From NCBI GenBank assembly GCA_016713585.1, contig JADJOV010000023.1, positions 495,614-559,613 on the forward strand: a stretch of DNA of 64,000 nt, written 5' to 3'. This document shows positions 56,113 to 64,000 of this stretch, piece by piece (positions within the stretch are counted from its first letter, which is position 1; each line of letters opens with the position of its first letter). The translations under genes were made by a program, and so were the position numbers. The notes under the pieces are model-generated. The model did no database searches, was not told the DNA's origin, and was given only the letters and a program-made list of their open reading frames with translations. The DNA comes from Bdellovibrionales bacterium (GTDB lineage Bacteria; Bdellovibrionota; Bdellovibrionia; Bdellovibrionales; Bdellovibrionaceae).

Positions 56113-57472
56113 CCTCACCAAAATATGTTCCAAGCTGAACCTCGACGAATTCAAGAGTTAAATCTGTATTGTTTCGTATTCGGTGTTTCGCATTTAACGG
56201 AATATGAACATGGGATCCCGCTCTGACTGGAATCACTTTATCATTCAGAACAACTTCACCTTGGCCTCGTGTGATAATCCAGTGTTCCTCTCGCTTCCCG
56301 TGGGATTGATAGGAAATCTGAGAGTGTGGACTCACATGGAGAACCTTTGACTTGTAATCCGGAGTATCTCGTAAAACTTCAAAATCCCCCCACGGCCTGA
56401 CTTCAAAGGTATGTTCCTGGACTAATTCAGGATCGCTGATCTGCATACTTTCCACAGCTTTCTTAACATCCTGAGATTGCCCCTTTTGTGTGATCAAAAT
56501 TGCATCTGGCGTCTCAACAACAATCAAATGATTGAGGCCCACAAGAACGACCTTTTTATCACCGCGAGTAAACACAAAGTTATCCTGGGGGTTTATTTCT
56601 AATACTTCCTTTTTCGCCACATGCGGCAAACCCTGACTCAGATACTTTTCACTCACTGCATCCCAACTTCCAACGTCACTCCAGCCAATTTCAACTGGTA
56701 AACAGGCCAACTCGCGCGAGCCCAGCCTTTCCATTATTGCATAATCAAGGCTAATTGACTGAAGTTCCGCATAAATCTCCTTCAAATTTGAGTGATCAGG
56801 TTTAAGCTTCTGAAAGGAAGCCCACATTCCTGGTTGATTTTTTTTAAATGCATCAATCATGACTTGAACTCTAAAAATAAATATGCCGGCATTCCAACTG
56901 AATCTTCCCGCAGACAAAAATCTTTTGGCGGTATCAAAGTCAGGTTTTTCATGAAATTTTTCCACTAAAAAAGCCGGTGCTCGCAGATCATCAGTCAGTG
57001 GAACCTTTCCCGTTTGAATATAACCATATCCAGTCTCTGGGTAAGTCGGAGTAATTCCCAATGTGACAATTAGATTTTTCTGCGCCAAAGTCTCTGCCTG
57101 CTTACAAACATAGAGGAAAAATTCCTCATTCTGAATAAGATGGTCTGCAGGAAAAACTCCGACAATCTCATTCTGTTTCCCTTGCAACTCAAGAACTCGA
57201 CAAAACAATCCGACGGCGGCGGCTGTATTCTTGGGTTGAGGCTCATAGATCACTCCGCCCAAAGTTAGGCCATTCACTCTCTGAACTGACTCGTTCAACG
57301 TTTTAAGATTGACCCCTGTCATAAGCCATGGCTCACCCAGTCGCATACTTCTTTTAAAAGTCAGACTTTGAAGTGACTCACCAAACAAATCACAATGCTG
57401 CTTTGGCCAATCTCTTCGCGAAATTGGCCACAATCTAGTTCCGCTGCCACCCGATAATACGAGGGGAATCAT
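56072..57472 (-). CDS. manC: mannose-1-phosphate guanylyltransferase / mannose-6-phosphate isomerase
   Basis: The 466-residue bifunctional enzyme makes GDP-mannose for LPS or capsule. N-terminal transferase: LSGGSGTRLWPISRRDWPKQ, FPADHLI, EKFHEKPDF, WNAGIFIF. C-terminal isomerase cupin: VRPWGDFEVL, ISYQSHGKREEHWIITRGQG and VHIPLNAKHRI. Length matches ManC/AlgA types. It is divergent from kdsA, both serving outer-membrane polysaccharide. Start ATG preceded by a moderate AGGAGCACAT. Confidence 0.93.
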   Translation of the reverse strand: MIPLVLSGGSGTRLWPISRRDWPKQHCDLFGESLQSLTFKRSMRLGEPWLMTGVNLKTLNESVQRVNGLTLGGVIYEPQPKNTAAAVGLFCRVLELQGKQNEIVGVFPADHLIQNEEFFLYVCKQAETLAQKNLIVTLGITPTYPETGYGYIQTGKVPLTDDLRAPAFLVEKFHEKPDFDTAKRFLSAGRFSWNAGIFIFRVQVMIDAFKKNQPGMWASFQKLKPDHSNLKEIYAELQSISLDYAIMERLGSRELACLPVEIGWSDVGSWDAVSEKYLSQGLPHVAKKEVLEINPQDNFVFTRGDKKVVLVGLNHLIVVETPDAILITQKGQSQDVKKAVESMQISDPELVQEHTFEVRPWGDFEVLRDTPDYKSKVLHVSPHSQISYQSHGKREEHWIITRGQGEVVLNDKVIPVRAGSHVHIPLNAKHRIRNNTDLTLEFVEVQLGTYFGEDDIVRYQDDYQRI

Positions 57473-57648
57473 ATGTGCTCCTTATCATAGCAAAAACACA
57501 ATAGAATCAAAAGTCCGCAAGGAGGTCTAGCCCTACCCGCACATGATTCATATCGTCAACCTCAAAAAGCAACCGAGTGACTTCTCAGGCAGATAACGCG
57601 ATAATGCCCTCTTTTAAAAACGGCTCTGTCATTCAAAAGAAAGGTTTT

Positions 57649-58502
57649 ATGCTGCAAGAATTCAAACCACTGACCAACCCTGTTGAACTCAAAACTTCAA
57701 ACGGCACTATTCGCTGGGGTGATGGAAAAGACTTTGTGCTCTTTGCGGGTCCTGACATTATTGAAGATGACGGCTTGGTCCTAGAGACCGGTCGCGAAAT
57801 CAAAAAATAACTCAGCGTCTTGGCATCCCATGGATTCTCAAATGTTCCTACGATAAAGCCAATCGTCAAAGCCTTGGAAGCTTTCGAGGCCCTGGCGTGA
57901 ATGATGCACTTAAATCTTTGCAAAAAATAAAAAGTACCTTAGGCTGCGCACTTCTGACAGACGTCCATGAAACCTCTCAAGTTGATGCCATGGCCGAGAT
58001 TGCTGATGTTATCCAAATTCCAGCTTTTTTGTCTCGTCAGACAGACCTGCTTGTCGCCGTGGCCAAAACCCAAAAAGTGATTCACATTAAAAAGGGCCAA
58101 TTTTTAGCTCCATGGGACATGAAAGCAATTGCAAAAAAGGCCGTCGAAAGTGGGAATTCCAAAATTCTCCTTTGTGAGCGCGGAACTACCTTCGGTTACA
58201 ATCGTTTAATTAACGATATGACTGGACTCGTTGAAATGCGGAGCCTCGGGTTTCCTGTTATTATGGATGTCACTCACTCAACCCAATTGCCTGGGGCCAC
58301 AGGAACAACCAGTGGGGGGCGAAGTGATATGATTGCTCCCCTTGCACGAGCCGCACTCGCTGTCGGCGTGGACGGAATTTTTCTTGAAGCCCATCCGTCC
58401 CCTGAAACGGCGCTCTGCGACGGACCAACCTCCCTCAAGCTCTCAGACCTGGAAAAACTTCTCATCAGCCTGCAGCGAGTTTGGAAAACCCATGGACTCT
58501 AG
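57649..58502 (+). pseudogene. kdsA: 3-deoxy-8-phosphooctulonate synthase, frameshifted in an A run
   Basis: KdsA makes Kdo-8-phosphate, essential for the LPS core. The gene breaks at the A6 run 57802-57807: ETGREIKK then stop; with seven A it continues ITQRLGIPWILKCSYDKANR and LGSFRGPG into the long frame 57897-58502, giving 284 residues, exactly the E. coli length. Motifs AGPDIIEDD, TDVHE, PAFLSRQTDL and AHPSPETALCDGP are intact. Start chosen at 57649, where AAAGG is close. As the enzyme is normally essential, an assembly error is the likeliest cause. Confidence 0.85.
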
Positions 58503-58511
58503 AAGTTTCCA

Positions 58512-59528
58512 ATGAAAACCAAAATCGTGTCTTGGTTAAAAACGGCCCTTAAAATTGGCTTTGCCGTTGGTCTTATTTGGTGGATTGTTTCCACTGGAAA
58601 ACTTGACCTCGAAGGTCTCAAAAAACTCCTATCCCCGAACTTTGTTTTAGTCGGAATGTCGCTAGTTTTTCTAAGTATCTTTGCTGGCAGTGAAAGATGG
58701 AGACGAATCCTCGTTTCTCAGAATCTAAAGCTGTCCTCATTCGAAGTTCTTAAACTAACATTTATTGGAACCTTCTTTAATTTCGCCATGCCAGGAGGCG
58801 TGGGTGGGGACGTCATTAAAGCTTATTACCTTGCCAGCGGTCGGCCCAAGGCAAAAGTTGCTGCTGTCACGAGTGTCGCTATGGACAGAATCCTGGGACT
58901 TTACTCGATGATTTCCATGGCGCTAATTGTCATGCTATTTGATATTCAGCATGTCTTCAAAATCCACTCACTCACCAACCTTTTTGCCCTGATTTGTTTA
59001 TTGTTCTTTTGTTCCTCGGCTTTTCTGTATTTAGCTTTTTCAAAAGCCCCTCCTATCAAAAAATTTATCTTCTGGGCTCTCACTCGCCTCCCCTTGCGAG
59101 AAAAGTTTATTAAATTGTATGAGTCCACTCATCTTTATGGAAGCGATCCTTTTCTGATCCTGCACTGCCTTTTGCTTAGTTTTGTTGCTCAGACATTTTC
59201 GATTTTAGTCATGATTTATGCCGGAGAATCATCCGGACTTGAGTCGGTCCCCTATTCCGTGTACTTTCTCGTCGCGCCCTTGGGTTTTATGGCAACGGCA
59301 ATTCCAATCTCACCAGCCGGATTAGGCGTCGGACAAGCCGCCTTTTATGCGCTCTTTAATATCTACCTGAGCCAGACCACGGCCCTTGGACCCACAGTCA
59401 TTACTGCCCTCCAAGCCCTCCAAATTGTCTTTGGCCTCTTTGGAGCAATTGTTTATATGACCGGAAAGAATCCAAAAACTCTACCCGTCGCGCCGTCCGA
59501 ACCCATTGTGAGCCCCCTCAAACAATGA
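58512..59528 (+). CDS. flippase-like integral membrane protein (UPF0104)
   Basis: The 338-residue protein has about eight membrane helices and the motifs of the lysylphosphatidylglycerol synthase TM/AglD family (UPF0104): NFAMPGGVGGDVIKAYYLA and ATAIPISPAGLGVGQAAFYA. These are thought to move lipids or lipid-linked sugars across the inner membrane. Nine bases after kdsA, so a role in LPS is plausible. Intact. Confidence 0.8.
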   Translation: MKTKIVSWLKTALKIGFAVGLIWWIVSTGKLDLEGLKKLLSPNFVLVGMSLVFLSIFAGSERWRRILVSQNLKLSSFEVLKLTFIGTFFNFAMPGGVGGDVIKAYYLASGRPKAKVAAVTSVAMDRILGLYSMISMALIVMLFDIQHVFKIHSLTNLFALICLLFFCSSAFLYLAFSKAPPIKKFIFWALTRLPLREKFIKLYESTHLYGSDPFLILHCLLLSFVAQTFSILVMIYAGESSGLESVPYSVYFLVAPLGFMATAIPISPAGLGVGQAAFYALFNIYLSQTTALGPTVITALQALQIVFGLFGAIVYMTGKNPKTLPVAPSEPIVSPLKQ

Positions 59529-59562
59529 CAACACTGTTTTTGCACTTTTATGGAGACTTCAA

Positions 59563-60087
59563 ATGACCATTTTACTTAAACAAATCTTTGCGTTTCTTCA
59601 GCTTCTAAATTCAGAAACTGGAACCAATCAATTGGCGGCGGGACTTTCTTTAGGCTTGCTCTTAGGGTTTTCCCCATTTCTATCAATCCAAACAGTTCTT
59701 GTTCTATTGCTCGTCTTCTTTTTTCGAATTCAACTCGGTGCGGCCTTCCTCTCTGCCTTTTTCTTCAAGTTTGTAGCCTATTTGATCGACCCGGTAGCCG
59801 ATCAACTTGGTCGAAATTTTCTAGAGATGTCAGCGCTTCGACCAATCTATGTGGAACTTTACAATATGCCCCTGGTTCCAATGACGCGATTTAATAACAG
59901 TATTGTCATGGGCTCCCTCGTCATTGCGGTTATTCTCCTCGTTCCCGCCTTCTTCTTCTTTCGTTGGAGCATTCTCAAATATCGCGATCAAGTCGTTAAC
60001 AAATTTAAACAAACAAAAATGTGGAAGGCTTTTGCGGCAACCAAATTTTATAATCTTTACTGCACTTACGCAAAACTCTACTTATAG
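59563..60087 (+). CDS. TIGR03546 family membrane protein
   Basis: The 174-residue protein has three hydrophobic segments; GLSLGLLLGFSPFLSIQTVL and FKFVAYLIDPVADQLG match the TIGR03546 family, always next to TIGR03545 in spirochaetes and Bdellovibrionota-like genomes. TATGGAGACTTC precedes the ATG. The following gene is the TIGR03545 partner, so the pair probably forms a complex in the envelope. Function unknown. Confidence 0.8.
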   Translation: MTILLKQIFAFLQLLNSETGTNQLAAGLSLGLLLGFSPFLSIQTVLVLLLVFFFRIQLGAAFLSAFFFKFVAYLIDPVADQLGRNFLEMSALRPIYVELYNMPLVPMTRFNNSIVMGSLVIAVILLVPAFFFFRWSILKYRDQVVNKFKQTKMWKAFAATKFYNLYCTYAKLYL

Positions 60088-60140
60088 TTTTCAACACAAC
60101 ACCTAACACCAATTCCTCTTCTTCTCAATAGGACCGACTT

Positions 60141-62128
60141 ATGGAAAAACCCAATCAGCCCAATGACCAAGCTCCTCAAAAAAAACAAAAACCCGTTGGC
60201 CCAATTCGGTGGAATGCCATCGTCCCATTCACTTTTTTTTCCCTACTTGTTGGCCTCTATTTTCACTTCCTTTTTGATTTGAACTTAAAGAAAGGCCTTG
60301 AATGGGCGGGAACAAAAGTCGTCGGAGCCGAGGTCAATATCCGCGATTTCAAAACAAGCTTCCTGAATGCCAGTCTGCGAATTCAAGGCATCGAACTCAC
60401 GGATGCGGAAACTCCAACCCACAATGCTCTATCTATCGGTGACATTCGATTCTCACTTCTTTGGGATGCTCTCTTGAGAGTCAAGTTTGTGGTCAACGAG
60501 GCCGTCGTTGAGCAGATTGAATTCGGAAAAAAGCGCGCTCGTCCAGGGCGAGTTCTTCCGCCACCACCTCCAGAACCCGAGGACAAAGGTCCTTCCAAGC
60601 TAGAGCAAGAGGCAGAAAAACTAAAAACCGCCGCCCTTGAAAAAACCCAAGAAAAATATAGCGACAACGTATTGGGCGATATCGCAGGCCTACTCGGTGG
60701 AGCAAAGGCTGATGTTACTCTCGATAATTTTAAAGAAGGCCTTATCTCAAAGAAAATGGCCGACAAACTTGAGCAAGAGCTCACAAATAAACAAAAACAG
60801 TGGAATGAAAAATTTAAAACTCTTCCTCACGCAAAAGAATTTCAGGCCCTCATCGATCGCCTTGGCAAAGTCAAAACCAGTAATTTTAAGTCTCCCCAAG
60901 AGCTCAGCGATTCTCTGAAAGAGATAGATCTTATTTTTAAGGAAGGGGATGCTAAATACAAACTCATTCAGACCGCAAAACTGACCTCGACGCTGATCTC
61001 AAATCAACGCAAGATTCCTATCACCAATTTGAAATTCAAGTTAAAGAAGATATCAAGTCTATTGAGAAGCACTTTAAAATTCCGCAAATCGATGCAAAGT
61101 CTCTCACTCTCTCGCTCTTTAAGAAGTACTTCGACCCATATCTTGCCAAAATTAATCGCTATCAGGCTTTGGCAAAAAAATACCTACCACCAAACCTCAT
61201 GAAAAAGGACAAGCCAAACGAAACTGATATTTCCTTGCAACCCCATCCCCGAGAGAAAGGGATTACCTATGAGTTTGGACGACTCAATTCCTACCCTATG
61301 TTCTGGGTCAAAAAAATTGCAGTCAGCTCCCAAGCTGGAGTCTCCCCTGAGTCTGGCAATGTTCGTGGAGAAATTCTCGATCTAACCAGCCAGCAAGCGC
61401 TTGTCGGCCGTCCAACTGTTGCCAATTTCACCGGGGACTTCCCAGGGGCCGGAATCAATGCCTTTCAAACCAAACTTACTTTTGATAATCGGAAAAACCC
61501 AAGCGATACTGACCTGGTGTTTAAAATTGGCTCCTACACTGTCGATAGTCGACCCCTGGTCCAATCTAATGATGTCAACATCCTCATGGTAAAGGCAAAG
61601 GGAGGACTCGACATCAACGCTAATTTAAAGGGACTCAGAAACATCACCCTAAATCTAAACAATCGATTTTCTGAGGTGAACTACGATATCAAAGCGAAAG
61701 ACTCAAACGTCCAAGACGTTCTCAAAGGGGTCTTCAATGGCCTTCCTTCCATTGATATTCGAGCCCAAGGGGCCGGTACCTTGCCTAAGGTTTCTCTAGA
61801 CATAGTCTCCAATGTTGGTTCCGAGTTACAAAAAGGTTTTGAAAAGCAAATCCAGATAAAAATAGACGAAGCCCGCAAAAAAATTCAAGCCCTGATCGAC
61901 AGCCAAATCTCTGATCAAAAGAAAAAGATCGAATCCCAAATCAGTCAGTTCAAATCTCAATTCGAAAAGGAGCTCAAAAAGATTCAAGATCAGGCCGAAG
62001 CCCAAAAAAAATCAGTCACAGGCAAAGCTGAGCAAACCAAAAAAGACGCCGAAAACCAAGCCAAGAAAAAAATAGAAGGCGAAGGCCAAAAGGCAATCGA
62101 TGATCTCAAAAAGAAGTTCGGTTTTTAG
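60141..62128 (+). pseudogene. TIGR03545 family protein, frameshifted
   Basis: Two frames, 60141 to about 60981 and about 60981 to 62128, join when the A4 run at 60978-60981 is read as five (QTAKTDLDADLKS). Repaired length about 662 residues. An N-terminal membrane helix (FTFFSLLVGLYFHFLFDLNL) is followed by AsmA-like repeats (VNIRDFKTSFLNASLRIQGI) and a coiled coil at the end (KTKKDAENQAKKKIEGE-type). TIGR03545 is the known partner of TIGR03546. Likely spans inner membrane to periplasm, perhaps in lipid transfer, by resemblance to AsmA proteins. Confidence 0.75.
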
Positions 62129-62371
62129 TTCCCAGTTGCGTTTTAATAGCGGTCTTCCCATTTTTTTAACTTAACATGTATTTAACATGTATAAATCCAG
62201 AGTTGATCTTTCAAAGATTAGAATCAAATCTCGACCTTGTCTGGTACCCTCAGAAACAACGGCCAGTGTTTCACACAGACTCGACTCCGTTTTGCGAGAA
62301 CTTTTTCCGTAGACTAAAAAGATCAGGATGTCTGTAAATTTGTGATTGTGGTGTAGTCCCTTGAATAGGGA

Positions 62372-62795
62372 TTATGTGGCAGCTTCCAACCAGATAAATT
62401 GGATAGTCTGTCCTTGATTAAAGATTTCCTGACGATCCTCTCCCACCAATAAAAACCCATTTCGTTGATATAAAGTCAAAGCAAAGGTATTTTTGGATGA
62501 ACTCGAAGCCATATCCTTTGGTTGAAACCCTTTGCCTTTTCAAGCAGTTTAGCTAATAAAATCTTTCCAAATCCATAGCCACGAATATGAGGGTTGACAA
62601 TTAGTCGTGCTAGCTCAACTTCTTGAGTTTCTTTCCAAATTTCGCCATATGCGACAATCTTTGATCCATCTTCGAGAATATAGGCAGAGACATCGGGATC
62701 GCTATGCCACTCTTTCATTCTTTCCTTTAAATCTAGTTCGGCATCCTGGATATTCGCCCAAAACAAAAGATCCGTTCAATATACTTCGCAGTCAC
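62372..62795 (-). pseudogene. GNAT-family acetyltransferase, frameshifted
   Basis: The visible GNAT core has the acetyl-CoA loop VNPHIRGYGFGKILLAKLLE. It breaks after RVHPK in the T5 run 62490-62494; with one more base the reading continues NTFALTLYQRNGFLLVGEDR to a stop at 62372, giving the usual C-terminal strand. The N-terminus is also unclear: the frame needs a further repair near 62770 to reach a GTG at 62795. About 140 residues when repaired. Substrate unknown. Confidence 0.6.
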
Positions 62796-63380
62796 CTATT
62801 TCATTGGATTCTGAAGCCTAAAACGTTCTAAATACAGTCATGTATTTAGCGTAACACGATCTAAAACATTGGCCATCAAAAGAAGCCTTTCGTTACATCT
62901 TGGCGATCAGAAATGGTCGTTTCAACTGATCAAACTCAAAGCGAAACAACAGGCATCACTCAAAACCATGCAGCTCTAAGGAAGGAAAAAGGAATGAACT
63001 CAAGGTGTCAGTATTGATCTCACCTATTTTGCTGTGATGCGAGTTATCTCGGTTCGAGTTCCATCAGGTGAAACGAGCACTCCTGATCGCCAAGATGCAA
63101 CGAAAGGCCTTCTTAAGTGGGCAACAATGACCTTTTGATTTTTGTGTGTTATGAGCCTGTATTTCAAAATCAATTACAATGAATGCTGACCGTACTAGTC
63201 TTTGCTTTTCTGATTACGCTTCAGCTCTTCAAAAAGAGGTTTTTATGAATCAAGAAAGAGATCAAATGCCTGCCAGACCTTGACGCATAACGTATCCACC
63301 ACTGATGGTTGTAGATTTTCCATTTTGTCAGACTATTTTCCTGACTAAGGTCATTATTCTTTAAGGCCGCTGATTTCTCC
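62796..63380. other. stretch without recognisable genes
   Basis: No frame of convincing composition or motif was found on either strand. It separates the acetyltransferase from transposase debris. Confidence 0.5.
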
Positions 63381-64000
63381 AGAGCTAAAGCAACAGCATA
63401 GAAATTTGGGCAAGCTCAGGATTGTCCTTCAGGAGATTCTTGTGGCAGGCAATATAAGCAAAATAGAGATTAGGATCCAGTTTTGCATGGCAGGTGCAGG
63501 GTCACGTTGATGGATGCATAATGTGTCCAAAACCGCCCGGCCTCCTTTAGTTTTCGGGGAAATTTCGAACCATTCAACATACACTTTTCAATTCATAAAG
63601 CCCGTTCTCGACCGTTATTTGTATATTCAATCTCTCGTCGATCCAGATAAGGTCAATTCTTTAAAATTATTGATGACATAGTTGGCGGCCTTATAAAGAT
63701 CAGTGTTTGGCGGCCACTGGTTGGGAGTAACCCCCTGCGACAAGGTTCCCGGGGATGGGGATCTTCCGGTGACAGCTGCGGTACAGCGATTTTTTATCGC
63801 AAGCCAAATCAAACGAGCATAGCGTTGCCGATATTTAAGAACATTTTTCTGGTTCTTCCGCAGGCATCGATGATTTTTCTATCCGGCTCCAGCTTAACAA
63901 AGCCTCTCAAAATATGGTAACAAAAAGCACCGTCCTGGTCTTTATGTTTCCAGAAGGTCTGGTATCTGGGCGCCACACCCAGCAATGACCAGATTGAACT
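63380..64000 (-). mobile_element. decayed IS66-like transposase (TnpC-type) remnant, runs off the right edge
   Basis: Minus-strand pieces in shifting frames spell the C-terminal end of an IS66-like transposase: REIEYTNNGRERAL, IEKCMLNGSKF, KTKGGRAVLDTL and then LYFAYIACHKNLL. Earlier pieces read WKHKDQDGAFCYHILRGFVK and AANYVINNFKELTL. At least four frame changes and in-frame stops occur, so it is a dead element regardless of sequencing errors. Family placement is from the ERAL...GRAVLDTL pattern and is tentative. Confidence 0.5.

Overview
The window looks like a chromosomal segment from a Gram-negative member of the Bdellovibrionota (Bdellovibrio-like). This is an inference from content: LPS genes (lpxC, kdsA, a manC-type enzyme), a flagellin, a TIGR03546/TIGR03545 pair, a DUF4360 secreted protein, many secreted proteases and lipoproteins, and split chemotaxis-like signalling genes. 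No rRNA is present to fix the taxonomy.

Layout. 1-2.8 kb: C-terminal part of an asparaginase, lpxC, ald. 2.8-5.3 kb: a graveyard of mobile-element pieces (AAA ATPase stub, REP-type transposase remnant, split DDE transposase). 5.3-12.6 kb: secreted protein, trypsin-like protease with a TPR/winged-helix partner, glnS, a cobalamin riboswitch and the TonB-dependent receptor it should control; most of these are broken. 12.6-18.5 kb: clpB, flagellin with a structured leader and a tiny upstream ORF, a lipoprotein, and a protein with a basic first half and an acidic second half. 18.5-23.9 kb: a tightly overlapped minus-strand operon CheX-like / CheA-like kinase / CheY / CheX-like / CheY / degenerate HD-GYP, with no receptor, CheW, CheR or CheB. 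24.2-27.5 kb: rmuC and an ABC exporter pair.

27.5-41.6 kb: two genomic islands in tandem at the 3' end of a tRNA gene with anticodon CAU. Three copies of the attachment sequence (27549, 35579, 41562) bound two units, each with its own tyrosine recombinase beside the right-hand site. The outer unit (27.5-35.6 kb) carries a secreted gene pair and a damaged Mu/Tn552-like transposon plus an IS3 fragment that destroyed its integrase. The inner unit (35.6-41.6 kb) keeps an intact integrase and carries a small-protein operon, an FtsK/TraD-like ATPase module and a trypsin-like protease.

41.8-62 kb: envelope and housekeeping genes (lipoproteins, pyrC, a septation-protein/lipoprotein fusion, subtilase, uppP, mscS, parvulin, porin-like protein, manC, kdsA, flippase-like protein, TIGR03546/TIGR03545). 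The right end (62.4-64 kb) has a split acetyltransferase and an IS66-like transposase remnant.

A caution for every reader: at least seventeen otherwise convincing genes or gene pieces are interrupted by apparent one-base indels, most of them in homopolymer runs, including kdsA and glnS that are normally essential. The simplest reading is uncorrected long-read assembly error, so the broken genes below are described as they would read when repaired. True decay or phase variation cannot be excluded from sequence alone.
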